Source: Paguma larvata (Eukaryota > Chordata > Mammalia > Carnivora > Viverridae). From it: a DNA stretch of 64,000 bases. The position numbers were made by a program, and so were the translations under genes. The DNA is taken from NCBI GenBank assembly GCA_030068075.1, contig CM057827.1:65672500-65736499 (forward strand), written 5' to 3'. The notes beneath the pieces were generated by a model, which saw only the letters and a list, made by a program, of their open reading frames with translations, made no database searches and was not told where the DNA came from. How positions within the stretch are numbered: position 1 is the stretch's first letter; each line of letters begins with the position of its first letter. Below, in pieces: positions 1-10,745 of this stretch.

Positions 1-154
1 TATGAGGACCCATAATGCAAATAAAAAGTACAAAGAAGTAGGATCCGAAAAGTAGACGGTGTGGAATATGAAGACTTCTTTGCACAAAATTCCCTGGGAA
101 GAGCATTGTAGCTTCTTACTGTGCCCGGGAATTTCCTGGTGATACTGTTTAGAT

Positions 155-262
155 GCACATTCTAATTTAGTAGACTTAAGATGGAGGCTGAGACTCTGCA
201 GTTCTCCTAGGTGGTGTGGGTGCTGGGGGTCTGCAGATGACACAGAGTAGATCAGGCATGGA
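155..262 (+). mobile_element. MER5A-like hAT transposon fragment (3' part)
   Basis: The segment follows the second half of the MER5A consensus as I know it: a 'gctgagactctgcagttct' block, then a reworked 'aggtgatgctgatgctgctggtctgcggaccacactttgagtagc' type ending. The 5' half and the terminal inverted repeat are not readable. MER5A is a non-autonomous, ancient mammalian hAT-Charlie element without coding capacity. Confidence 0.45.
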
Positions 263-292
263 CTTCAGACCCTAAAAAACTTGCGCCTGAGG

Positions 293-306
293 TTGCCCTC
301 TGCTGG
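293..306 (-). promoter_or_regulatory. CTCF-like binding motif
   Basis: The plus strand reads ttgccctctgctgg. The reverse complement, ccagcagagggcaa, matches the common CTCF core variant CCAGCAGAGGGCAG at 13 of 14 positions. It lies just right of the MER5A-like fragment, in sequence I cannot assign to a repeat. Single motif matches are common by chance, so occupancy is not shown. Confidence 0.4.
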
Positions 307-407
307 CAGCTGCCATGCAGGCCGAATATAGGCAGTTAACGCTGTCTGTTGGCAATCCATGAGAGAAACATGATTTAAGGAATTAGGGTAAAATAAGGTC
401 TTCTCTC

Positions 408-827
408 ATGTTAACTTTATGTGGCAACTTGGGTAGGCCATAGTGCCCGATTTTTGGTTCAGCACCAATCTAGATGTTCTTATGATGGTATTTTTTAGAT
501 GGGATTTACATCTGTATCAGTAGACTTTGAATAAAGCAGATTACTCTCTGTAATGTAGGTGAGCCTCATCCAATCAGTTAAGAGCCTTAAGAAAAGACTG
601 AAGTCTTGAAACAAAAAGAGTTATGCTTCCAGACTACCTTCCAACTCTAGACTGCAACATCACTTCCTGCTGAAATGTCTAGCCTGCTGCCTGCTCTGCA
701 GATTTAAGACTTTCCAGCCCCCACAACTGCAGAAGTCAATTCCTTAATATAATAACCTATATATGTATGTATGTATGTATATAGAGCTTATTGGTTCTGT
801 TTCTCTGGAAATCCCTGACTAATATAT
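408..827 (+). mobile_element. MLT2-type solo LTR (ERVL class)
   Basis: The sequence follows the MLT2 LTR almost end to end. It starts with 'ttatgtggcaacttgg', goes on through 'ggccatagtgcccg', 'gtagactttgaataaagcag' and 'cctcatccaatcagttaaga', and closes with 'ttggttctgtttctctgg' and 'ccctgactaata'. The first few tens of bases of the LTR are missing. No internal ERVL sequence follows, so it is a solo or fragmentary LTR. A short (tatg)n run near 765-782 sits in the AT/CT-rich part that is normally variable in this LTR. Confidence 0.85.
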
Positions 828-924
828 CCCAACAATTAGAGAATAATAATTTCCCAGTATTATTATTGTCATCTTACCAAGTACTGACAATTATGAAAAG
901 GAGACACAGAGGAGACACTAAAAA

Positions 925-1185
925 TATTGATTATTTACTCATTTATCATATTTATTTGAGCATGTATTCTGTGTCAAGCCCTCTTTCAGGCCCTGGGGAT
1001 GTAGAAGTAAGGAAGACACAGTCCCTGCCCTCATGCAGCCTATGATCTAGTGAGGGAGACTGACTACACATGATATCTACATAGCCTTGAATGTCAGGAA
1101 GAAACATAACGTAGGGGAAGATGAGCAGATAGTAAGGAGCTCTCTGAGGATGTAGCGTTTGAGCAGAGACCCTCCACACTAACAT
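925..1185 (-). mobile_element. L2 LINE fragment (3' end, antisense)
   Basis: Read on the plus strand, this matches the reverse complement of the L2 3' end: a 'tatttgagcatgtattctgtg' type opening, 'ggccctggggatgtagaag', 'cacagtccctgccctcatgc' and 'gatctagtgagggagactga'. This ancient CR1-like LINE is inactive in mammals. The two overlapping 82-84 codon frames here (791-1045 plus, 952-1200 minus) come from repeat sequence. Confidence 0.8.
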
Positions 1186-1199
1186 GGCTACCTGACCCA

Positions 1200-2145
1200 C
1201 TCTGTCTCTGTGTATTCACCATGTTTCACATGATTTTCAGACGCTAGGGAAAGAAAGATAAATAATATCTAACTTTAAGAAAGTTACCTACAGATGATGA
1301 AGCTCACATCCACCCTCAAAAAACAGAGGGTATTTTATAAAATAGGAAAGCTTGAACTATAAAAATAGCCAGAGGATAAAGAAAAATTGGATTGGATAAA
1401 TCCTTTAAACCAGATGAGCAGTGACAGAAATATATAGCGTGTGTTGGGAGGCAAACTTTAAAATAAGTTGTTTTTTGAACATACTAAATTACCTAATTTA
1501 TTTTGCTTTCGGCAGTATTTCTTTGAAGATCTAATTTCAGTTCTCATATAACAAATGCTATCTAGCTATTGATCCTTCCAACTTTCAAGTCTCAACATTT
1601 GTTCTTCTGTTGTTTCTTTATGACTGGTAGCTATTAGGGCTGTCATTACACAGTTCTACTGTGATACCCATATGAAGTGCAGTACATAAAAGGAGGCATT
1701 GTTTGAGGGGTTAGAGTTGATGTTGGTTGGCCCAAATTGTAATCTTCTCTACTTACCTCAACCTACTTATTAAGTCTGTATAGTGTGTTTTACACATTTT
1801 TTTGTTTTTATTCATAAGACTGGCATTTACTTTTTACATTAAATAAATATGAAGTAAAAAGTAGAAAGATATGTACCAAAAATATAGGTATTCAGAACAA
1901 TATCAGAAGAATATAAATCTTAAATATAAGCTCCAGGTGAGTTTTAAATTTTGAAAGTGAATATGCTTTGTGCATAACATATAGTTCTTTGACAAACGTT
2001 TAAAGAGAACCTGGTTTTGGAGAGGTGGAAAAGAACTAATGTTTGTCAGGCTTTTTATAAATTCTCTCATTTAATTCTCACAGTGTCATAAAAATGTCAC
2101 AATCTGGGTCTGTCTCAAGCCTGCTCAGCCATAAATCCCATGCTC
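1200..2145. other. Unassigned intergenic DNA
   Basis: This is AT-rich, low in CpG and without long open frames, and I recognise no repeat, promoter or RNA gene in it. It runs from the end of the antisense L2 to the first SINE. Confidence 0.6.
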
Positions 2146-2149
2146 TTTT

Positions 2150-2360
2150 CTTTTTTAAAATTTTTAAATGTTTAGTTTTGAGAGAGAGAGAGAGAGAGAA
2201 CACAGGCAGGGGAGGGGCAGAAAGAGAAAGTACAGAGAATCTGAAGCAGGCTGTATACTGATAGCAGAGGAGACCCACGCAGGGCTTGAACGTGCAAACT
2301 ACAAGATTATGACCTGAGCCAAAGTCAGGTGTTTAACCGAATGAGCCACCCAAGTATCTC
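2150..2360 (-). mobile_element. CAN/SINEC SINE, antisense
   Basis: On the plus strand it starts with the complementary poly(A), then a (GA)n run (from the CT tract), 'gaagcaggctg', 'atgacctgagccaaagtcag' and the tRNA-derived head as 'atgagccaccc'. It is fairly diverged: the head ends 'aagtatctc' where younger copies have 'aggcgcccc'. I could not find a convincing target-site duplication. Confidence 0.9.
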
Positions 2361-2479
2361 ATTGTTTCCTTTTTCTATACCTTACTGATTTCCTTTATTT
2401 GTGCAAGAAACCTAATTATTCTCCTATGTCCAGTATAGTTCCCTTCCAATCAAGACAGAATGCCCTTGAGGAAATGCGC

Positions 2480-2780
2480 TACATGACCTGTGCTGGGAGC
2501 TAAAACCTTCCTCTGGCTTTCCATGACCCCAAGGGAAAAATTCCAGAGTATGATTCAGGAGGCCTTGCATTCTCTGGCCCCAATTACTCTCCAGCCTCAT
2601 TTTATACTCCCCATACCTTCCTGCATCACCCATGCACTGGTCATTTTTTATGGTCCCTTCCACAGAAAAGCTGCGCATGCCGGACTGTTTGCCTGAAATT
2701 TTCTTTCCTTTGCTCTGAATCTAATTAACATCCTTCAGACCGTAGCTCAGACATCAACTCATCAGTGCAGATAGATGAGG
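2480..2780 (+). mobile_element. L2 LINE fragment, sense
   Basis: The text follows the L2 3' region before its terminal repeat: 'ctctggctttccatgacccc', 'ggccttgcattctctggccc', 'cagcctcattttatactccc' and 'cagaccgtagctcagacatc'. Two overlapping open frames (2424-2678 minus, 2490-2696 plus) lie inside it and are taken as chance. Confidence 0.65.
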
Positions 2781-2959
2781 GAGAGAAGGACAACCATGCT
2801 TGAGGGAACAAGATGAACTTCCATGTTACCACTAATCAATCAGGATTATAGATCTCTAGTCTCTATTTCTCAGTCTTCTTTGCAGGCACATCTTTCTCTG
2901 TATGCCCCTTGAATATTAATGTTCTCCAGAACTCTTAAACTTTTTAATAGCTACCCAAA

Positions 2960-4540
2960 TCTTTCCAGGTTCCAGGTTCTATATTCAGTCCTAGAGATAC
3001 AAAAATTACTTAATATTGTCTCTCTGCCCTCAAAAAAACACTATGAAGGGGGACAGATTAAAAAAATTATGGTACATGGGGCAAACACAATGATGTAGAC
3101 ATGCCTAGGTTAATTGTGGGACATCTAATCCTCCTTAGATAAAATGTCTTCTTTCCTAGATGCTGAGTTTTAAAAAGGGATGTTCACTGTGTGTGTGAGG
3201 GAAACTTTCAAGGAGAGGGAGCACAAGAGAAAAGATCAGCAGACTGATGTGGAAAATTTGGGATTAGAGCATGGGCAGCTTTGAATCCATGTAAATAATT
3301 GGGCCTTATTCCACAGGTTATGGGGAGTAACTGAAAGATTAAAATAGAACAATTCCAGAATCAGATTGCATTATAAACACAAGACTCTCAAAATGTTGAG
3401 AATAATAATAAAAATCGTTAGAAAACAGGAAGACTTTTGACTTATAGGAGTAGTAGTGCAGTTGGAGATATTGAGATGATTTATTAAGTACTATATTTCA
3501 TCTAATGTGAGACACCATGAGCTGAACCATAGTACACAACATTTCTCTTTCTACCTCTAAGAGGGAATAAAATCTCTGCTAATCGAGCTATGACAATACA
3601 TTAATTGTTGCTTGTTGAGATGTCTCCTGATTTCAGAGATGCGAAAATGTGAAATCTACATCTATAATTGCTGAAATACAATACTTTAAGGTTTCAAATG
3701 TAGAGAGAAAGAAGTCAAGAACTAGGCTTCTTAGCTTAAGTGATGGAATAGAAATTGATCCAGGAAAATTAGGCAGAAAATATAGGATATGAGCTTATTT
3801 CGGGGGAAAAAAAAAAGTAAGTTTCATTTCAGGGTTGTTGAGAGATTGTTGAGACAGGTTGTTGAGTTTGACACTCTAGGGGATATTTGCCACTGAGAAT
3901 ATGTGGTATAAATAAAGTACAAATTAAAATCTAGGCTGGGGATAGAGACTTGGAAATCATCACACATAGGGCCAAATTAAATGAGTGAGAAAGAAAAGGA
4001 AGAACCAAGTAGGTATAGTGTCATGGAATATTAGGGAAGAGAAAAGTTTCAGGAGAGAAGACATTCATTAATATTCACTGAAAAATAACTATCTGGTAAG
4101 ATAAAGATTGAACTGTACATTGGGTTTGATTCCCAGTGATCTCAGCATGAACAGTCTCTCAGAGTGATGGGGACAGAAGTTAGGTTGCAACCCATTGGAG
4201 GATGAATGTGGGGTGAGGTAATAGACATCTGAGATGAAACGAATTGTTCAGTAAGTGTGGATGGGAGGGAAAGAGAATATACTGAATGCCTAAATACATG
4301 CAAGAAAATAGTTTTAGTGCAAGAAAATTGGAAAAGATTTTAGACTGAGCAAAGGAACCACTAGGAAGAAAAAGGCAAGGAGATTAGGAGAAAGAAAGCA
4401 GATGTTCAGAAAATGAATGGATGGTTGAGATAAATCTTTCCCCAAAGCTTTAATTTCCTCCCTAAAATAGAGCAAAGTCTCTTGCAGTCTGATACTGGTG
4501 TTGGAAAGGTTTCTGATGATCACAAATTAAAAGCATTTTT
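2960..4540 (-). mobile_element. Long antisense L2 LINE copy (about 1.6 kb)
   Basis: Successive blocks follow the reverse complement of L2 over a long distance. They include the 'cctagagatacaaaa' opening, 'tctctctgccctcaa', 'gggccttattccacaggtta', 'ggcttcttagcttaagtgat', 'gatagagacttggaaatcat', 'gttgcaacccattggagg' and 'agcaaagtctcttgcagtct'. The copy is highly diverged, and 3490-3620 is hard to align by eye, so a small insertion there is possible. The region corresponds to the L2 3' end plus part of ORF2, but the frame is broken throughout. Confidence 0.7.
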
Positions 4541-4544
4541 AACT

Positions 4545-5353
4545 TAATGAACAATTTTCCTGTGTTTTACATGTAGGTTTAAATTAGCCAAACTCCAAGT
4601 AGCAGAGAGATAGAAAGATGGAGGGACCACTCTGATAGAGATGCGTCAGGCAGATGTGCTTTGCGGCTAATACTGATTTTTTGTTATATTTACAACATGC
4701 ATAAACTATGTACTGCCAAGCCACAACCTAGAACTACAACCAGGGTTTTGTCTGAAATAGAAGTAAAACAAAGTGACACAATGCTTAAGAGGACATTGAA
4801 AATGACTCATAACTTTTTAACCACTTCCTGTCATTGTTTACTACACAGAGTTATAGGTGGGTAATGCCGTGAATATGATTATTTTACCTTCAGAGAGTGC
4901 TAAATGTACAGCTGTCTGCTGGAGCAAGAATGGAGACTTGAAAAAATACAAAAAGTTATCTTGATCTTTTGACTTACTAATGAAATATGTAGAGTTATCC
5001 ACAAATTCCAACAATGAAACGATAAAATGAATTTCTTAAATATAGTTTAAAATACTCAAAGATTTAAGTACCTTATCACCCATTAAAGTTTTGCTGGACA
5101 TGTATCCTCTTGAATTATTGAAGAGAACAACCACTCTGATAACCTCTGTTCTGTGGGAAAGTAAATTCCTGTTTTATACCTACTGGTAGGGAGTAGGTCA
5201 AGTTCACATCATCAGCAAAAACATTTTGTTTTAAACAAATTCGCATCGAATAATGATGAACACGTTAAAAGTGATGGTTTTTCTATGTCCTTCAATAATT
5301 TATAAGCAATTTTCATTATTATATATTTTATATGCAATAAAGTAATATTTTAC
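4545..5353. other. Unassigned intergenic DNA
   Basis: AT-rich sequence without recognisable repeats. The one open frame (67 codons, 4661-4864) has no feature that suggests coding. Confidence 0.55.
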
Positions 5354-5594
5354 AGGGCATCTGGGTGGCCTAGTCAGTTAGACATCTAACTTCTGCTCAG
5401 GTCATGATCTTTTGGTTCTTGAGTTCAAGCCCCATATCTAACTCTGCACTGACAGCTCAGAGCCTAGAACCTGCTTCAGATTCTGTGTCTCCCTCTCTCT
5501 TTGTCCCTCCCCTGCTTGCACTCTGTCTCTCTGTCCCTGTCTCTGTCGCTGTCTCTCTCTATCTCAAAAATAAATAAATATTTAAAAAAATTAA
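5354..5594 (+). mobile_element. CAN/SINEC SINE
   Basis: Starts 'gggcatctgggtggcctag' and carries the felid body 'actgacagctcagagcc', a CT-rich tract with tgtccctgtctctgtcgctg units, and the A-rich tail. Flanks 'agtaatattttac' (5341-5353) and 'aaataacattttag' (5593-5606) look like a diverged target-site duplication. Confidence 0.93.
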
Positions 5595-6174
5595 ATAACA
5601 TTTTAGCATTCAAAATCAAAATGTTTTGCAAACAGCAGTTACATTTTCTTGCAACAAACAGTTAAATATTAATTACGACAACTTCTACGTAAGAAAAGTA
5701 AATACCTTTTTCCTCTACATATTCAAGATTAGGCTTAAAAGTTATCTATTTAAGCTGTTACAGATACTGGTTACAGAGCCATGGTTGAGAAGTTACATTA
5801 TTTAATCTATTGAAGGTGACAGCTGTATATTACATGAATGTGTAGTTATGGACTTTGGAACATTTATTACTTGCTTACTACTCTATAATGGCTTTGAATA
5901 GTCTGCTATGTAAGTATATATTTAGTCATTTCAAAAAATGCATATTATTATTTGGTAGACTTTGTGCCCAAGCATGATAAAAGAGGTGTTGTTTTCTCAG
6001 TACTATTCTGGGGCCATGCCAGGTATGTACAAGTGAGTCTCAAACATATTATTTACTAGTATGAGGCTTGAAAATTTGTGTTTACAAAATATGCATTGCT
6101 GCCCCAGCACAAACTCTATAGAAGTTTTTCAGATATATTTATCCTGGAGATGAAAAAAAAATCTGATTCTTATT

Positions 6175-6420
6175 TTCTTCAACCCTACCTTTACCTTTGA
6201 CCTTGCCCTAGACTGTCTTGAAAAAAATCTAATCTTGACAGCAGTCGATTACTTAATTGCCACTTCATTTCCTTCCTCCTGTTTAACTCTGATCTCAGAA
6301 AGATGTCTACACCTGTACCGCTGGCATCCTATTTCCTAGCTCACAGTTGTTTCCATCTCCTAAACTCAAGCCTTTCAAGATTTCACAGCACTGAACTAAT
6401 TACCAATAGAGTGCCCATCA
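6175..6420 (+). mobile_element. Possible L2 fragment (ORF2 part), sense
   Basis: The sequence resembles the coding part of L2 upstream of its 3' end ('ttacttaattgcca', 'aactctgatctcag'). It is heavily diverged, so the family call rests on general word order, not on long matches. Confidence 0.4.
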
Positions 6421-6507
6421 CCATAAATCATTTCAGTTTTTGAGTTTGTATTGTAAGACTAAATATGCCTACCCTTCTCCCTGTCTCTCTTATTATATCA
6501 TTCTTTT

Positions 6508-6723
6508 TTTTATGATTTATTATTAAAGTTTATTTATTTATTTTGAGAGAGAGAGCAAGGAGGGGAGGGGCAGAGAGAGAGGAAAGAGGTAGAATCTCAA
6601 GCAAGCTCCACACTACCAGCACAGAGCCCAATGCGGGACTTGAACTTACAAACCACGAGATCATGACCTGAGCCGAAAGCAAGAGTCAGATACTTAACTG
6701 ATTGAGTCACGCAGGGGCCCCTC
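6508..6723 (-). mobile_element. CAN/SINEC SINE, antisense, with perfect target-site duplication
   Basis: It is flanked by a perfect 12-bp direct repeat, tatcattctttt, at 6496-6507 and 6724-6735, which fixes both ends. Inside, (GA)n, 'aggggaggggcagagag', 'cacagagcccaatgcggg' and 'atcatgacctgagccg' follow the family consensus in reverse complement. Confidence 0.95.
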
Positions 6724-6874
6724 TATCATTCTTTTGAACAGAGACTGCATTCTCGAATTCATACTGTGTTAATTATCCAAATTTCCTATTAATTTATTTT
6801 CATTAACAACTTGAATTTTGAATAAATGACAAAGAAATAATTTCAGCAATTTGTAAGTGCACCTAACATCATAG

Positions 6875-7030
6875 ATTTTAGAGTTGTACATAACCTCACA
6901 GGTCATCTAATGAGATCCATTCATTTAGGAGATGTGGAACGCCAATGCAAGAAAAGTCAAATGACCTTGATCCTACAGTTGGTGAGTGACAATACCAGGA
7001 CTAAGATCTAGCTCTTCTTAGTAATTCATT
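6875..7030 (-). mobile_element. Ancient MIR-like SINE fragment
   Basis: The order 'acctcacaggtcatctaatg', 'atttaggagatgtggaa', 'gtcaaatgacctt' and 'accaggactaagatctagct' follows a diverged mammalian MIR-type repeat in reverse complement. The exact subfamily cannot be set. Confidence 0.45.
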
Positions 7031-7039
7031 GTTCTTGGT

Positions 7040-9250
7040 AATTCATTCATTGTTCTACTACAGTTATTTATGAAAGAACTTCAGATATGTATCATTTTCA
7101 TATGCTGTATTTTGTCTGACCTAAGATAAATTTGATTGCTGATGACACTTCCACAATGCTTCTTGTCTCCCTCTCTTTAATTGCCTTTCTCTTTTAAGGC
7201 ATGAGGAAGTGAGATCAAAGGTGCAATGAAGAGAAAAATGCATAAAATATATTTGTTGAGCATCAAAAAATTAAAAAGAAGAAACATCAAGTAGAACATT
7301 TGAAGAAAAAAATGGGGGAAGTAACGTTCTTGTTAACTCAAAATTGAGTTCATTTATCCTCTTTTATTTGTCTGCTGGGCCTCACATTCTTCCATCAATG
7401 GCTCTTTGGGACTTCTGTAGCACATTTCCTTGTATTTGCTCATTGGCATTACAAATCTGATATCTGTAACCTATTCATGTTTGAGTGTATTAGGTTGGGT
7501 TTTCTTTCTTTATATTCTATAATCCATTCTCTACCCTGAACCACAAAAATCATTTTATCATTGTGTGCTGGAAATGAGTTTCTCTTTCTAGGAGTTAAAT
7601 CAAATTTAAGAGATTATAAGCTAGAAAAGAAATGCATATATACATATTCTCCATATGTATGGCTATAACAGTACAAACAATATAAAATCTCAAGCAGTTA
7701 AAGTACATTGCAGTGACATTAGCTATGCCACTAAATTACTTTTCACCAGCTTTCCTATTAATTTCAAGATTTAACTATATAATTAAGTTAGAATCAAATT
7801 TCACATTTACATCTTGACAAGTCAATATCGCTAAGCAAAAAATATGAACACAGTAATTTAAATTTGTGTTGCTTCCTCACACAAAACTATAAAAAACAGC
7901 ATTTTACTAAAGGCAGTGGAAATTCATGATTGCTGTGGTGTTCAAGTAAAAGTTTTGGAATTTAAGAAGCACTTAGTTGCTGCATTAGGCCATTTAGGAT
8001 GTTTCAGCGTCTCAATTGACTGTAATTCCAATCTGCTCAAGTGCCCTGTTAATGACCTTCCATCTCCAAGTAAGCAGAGGAATTCAATGTTTATACTTTA
8101 AAAAAAAAAAAATCCCTACCACAAACAGATTGAAGGACGGGTTCTATCTTTACTATGGCAGGAGAGAGTAAATTGTTACCACTACATCAATTGAGAGAGA
8201 CTAACCTTCAGTGGCTCTTAATGAAAGCCCTCATTGACAAAACAAAATCAACAGATCCAGGTATAAGAAAGCCACTTAAGTGTTTTCCATTTCTTATTGT
8301 CTAACACTGAGTAATTATATTCCTAAAGTCTAAACAAGCAGTGAAATTTACCCACACTTACACTTTAGCTTCGGTGACATGTGGTAAACAGAGAGGTCTC
8401 TAGGCTTCTTATAGAAGTGTCACTCCAATATATAAATATATTCACGTTTCTGTGCACAGAGAAAAAGTCCTAACATCTGGGGACGCTGTTGCAAAGAAGT
8501 CCCATGTTCAACCCCCATGCCCAAAATAATCTAGAAACCCAAAATACACCAATATTTATTTGAGTCAGTACCAAAGTAAGAAAGCAGCAACATTTATTTC
8601 ACCTTCTCTTCAGGTAGAGAAAAGAGGCTATGACTGATCATTTAAATCTTGTGTTAAAAGCCATTGTGCTTCAAGGACAAGTTGAGGTGTTGAATTTAAT
8701 ACATAAACTTTTAACATCATGTTCTAGGCATCCAACGTCTTCTTTCCTTATAAGCAAACAAAAGGCATTCCATATCTCCTAATATATTTGTTCTCAGATA
8801 ATTTATTTCCAGCAGTGTACACTATACTCTTCTAACCTATAGGAAAATATTTCATCTTATTTTGTACAACATGATTTTGTATTCAAGGAGCCAAAAGCCT
8901 TGAGGCAAAATATCAGTAATGATGATATAAAGTTCTGCATTGTTTTAATAAAATGTCAAAAACATATAATTTTTTATTTTCTTCTGTTATAATATTTAGC
9001 TGTGGATTTAAACAGTGATGTAGTATAATTTCTCTATAGTATGAATAAGTGCTCCTTTGAGGGTAACTCAGATTTATCCTGTTAACAGCCATTCTCCCCA
9101 TACATGTTCCACATAATTAATAAAGTAATTAGGATTCCTAGCTAGAAAAATAGAGTAATAAATTATGTAAACTCTTCAGATCAGAAGGGGCTAACTAACT
9201 CAGTTTTTTCACTGCCTGAATGGTGTGTGTTTTTCTCTATACCACACATT
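7040..9250. other. Unassigned intergenic DNA
   Basis: About 2.2 kb of AT-rich sequence in which I recognise no repeat, gene or RNA. A 12-base A run lies at 8100-8112. The small open frames at 7916-8101 and 8913-9101 are not supported by anything else. Confidence 0.55.
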
Positions 9251-9264
9251 AAAATAAATATTTT

Positions 9265-9735
9265 GAGAATGTAAGACTGTGTATTTATCGAATTTCCTTC
9301 TATTCCCCTATGTTCATCTATTGTGTTTCTTAAATTCCACATACGAGTAAGATCATATGATATTTGTCTTTCTAGGCTTGACTTATTTTACTTAGCATAA
9401 TACATTCTAGTTCATCCATGTTGTTGCAAATGGCAAGATTTCTTTCTTTTTGATTGCTAAGTAGCATTGCGTTATCCATTCATTATCCATCTTCTTCATC
9501 CATTCATTAGTCAATGGACATTTCATAATTTGGTTATTGTTGATAGACTGCTATAAACATTGGGGAGGAGTAGTGGGAGGATGGACTAAATGGGTGATGG
9601 GCATTAAGGAGGGCATTTGTTGGGAGGAGTGCTGGATGTTTGTTATATGTAAGTGATAAATCACTGGGTTCTAATCCTGAAACCAATACCACACTATGTT
9701 AACTAACTCAAATTTAAATAAATAAACCTAATAAA
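9265..9735 (+). mobile_element. L1 3' end with 5' inversion (twin-primed insertion)
   Basis: The left part (about 9265-9565) matches L1 sequence in antisense: 'aaattccacatacgagtaag', 'catccatgttgttgcaaatg' and 'ctataaacattgggg'. The right part (about 9566-9735) is the L1 3' end in sense: 'gggaggatggactaaatggg', 'gatgggcattaaggagggca', 'taagtgataaatcactgggt' and 'atgttaactaactcaaattt' before the A-rich tail. The junction near 9566 joins opposite orientations, the hallmark of twin priming. A possible 11-bp duplication, aaataaatatt, lies at 9252-9262 and 9737-9747, though it is AT-only and could be chance. Confidence 0.85.
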
Positions 9736-9764
9736 TAAATAAATATTACTTTAGATACCAGAAG

Positions 9765-9845
9765 GAGGAGGAGGAGGAAGAGGAGGAAGAGGAGGAGAAC
9801 GAGGAGAAGAAGAAGGAGAAGGAGAAGGAGAGGAAGAAGAAGAAT
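9765..9845 (+). repeat. Polypurine (GGA/GAA)n tract
   Basis: About 80 bases are almost wholly purine, as mixed GGA, GAA and GGAGAA units with one C near 9800. It sits a few tens of bases beyond the L1 A-tail, and such tails often seed A/G-rich simple repeats. Mirror symmetry in the tract could allow triplex (H-DNA) structure. Confidence 0.9.
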
Positions 9846-9889
9846 GCAAGACAAGGTAAAAAAAAAAAATTGTCACAAGGAAGCTTTGC

Positions 9890-10150
9890 AACAAAGTTTG
9901 TTAGGGCATTATGTGTAAAAGGCTACCAGATTTATACCTCATTATGAGAAGAGGCTGATTTGTATAGCCAGAGAAGGCTGAGGAGAAGGGAGAAAGGTGC
10001 AAGTAACACAGAAATAACTAGGGAGGTAGATTTGGTCCAGACTAAAAAAATGTTTTGCATGTGAAGTTCTGAGGTTTAGATTTTATCTTGCAAGTCATAG
10101 GGAACCAATGGTGGTTTTTCAAGCTGAAGTTATTCTTGGCTTTAATCCTT
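9890..10150 (-). mobile_element. Probable L2 fragment, antisense
   Basis: The block 'aggtttagattttatcttgc' followed by 'atagggaaccaatggtgg' matches the antisense L2 words for 'gagtttggattttatcctg' and 'aatggggagccattg'. The rest is too diverged to place. Confidence 0.5.
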
Positions 10151-10434
10151 CTGTCTCAAATTACACCAGTAAATAATAATTGTCCTGAGAAGAGTGTCTC
10201 TATGGTTTTAAGAACTTAGTATTTTAGAGGAAGTGGATACTCTAATGGTCAGTGGAAGGATCTCAGTAGAACTAGGAGGAAAAGGAAAGGAAAGAAACCT
10301 ATCTTAGTAGGGAAAGTAGCTTGTGCAAAATTGGATGAAATTAGACACCTATGCATTCAAACAGTAATAACCAGAGGGGAACTTGAGCTTTGTAATCACA
10401 GTATAAAATATAATGGTTAAGAAAACAAACTTCC

Positions 10435-10660
10435 GGGGTGCCTGGGTGGCTCAGTCAGTTGAGCATCCGACTTCGGCTCAGGTCATGATCTCACGGTCTG
10501 TGGTTTCAAGCCCTGCATCGGGCTCTGTGCTGACAGCTCAGAGCCTGGAGCCTGCTTCTGATTCTGTGTCTCCCTCTCTTTCTGCTCCTCCCCTGCTCAT
10601 GCTCTGTCTCTCTCTTGTTCTCCCAAAAATAAATAAACATTTAAAAAATTTTTAAAAAAA
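10435..10660 (+). mobile_element. CAN/SINEC SINE, young-looking felid copy
   Basis: Starts 'ggggtgcctgggtggctcag' and keeps 'cttcggctcaggtcatgatc', 'gctctgtgctgacagctcag' and the AATAAATAAACATT tail with few changes. The flanks gaaaacaaacttcc (10421-10434) and gaagacaaactctcc (10661-10675) are a near-perfect target-site duplication. An 80-codon open frame across it is the translated SINE head. Confidence 0.95.
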
Positions 10661-10669
10661 GAAGACAAA

Positions 10670-10745
10670 CTCTCCAGTCATCTAGACTTAAGTTCAAATT
10701 TCAACACTTAACACACATTCTGGCTGAATACTCTGGAGCAAGTGT
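10670..10745 (+). mobile_element. Possible MIR fragment, left half
   Basis: 'ctagacttaagttcaaattt' followed by 'ctggctgaatactctggagc' resembles the centre of MIR (the 'gggttcaaatcccagctctg' and 'tgtgaccttgggcaagt' blocks). The right half may continue at 11345-11500 after inserted DNA. Confidence 0.4.

Noticed and set aside
10435..10510. tRNA-like sequence in SINE heads
   Set aside because: The head descends from a tRNA and keeps traces of A and B boxes, but it is part of a SINE and not a working tRNA gene.
10413..10655. Frame with an AQSVEHPTSAQVMISRS-like protein, recurring at 17789-17971 and 41899-42084
   Set aside because: The recurring peptide is the translated tRNA-derived head of the SINE, not a conserved protein family.
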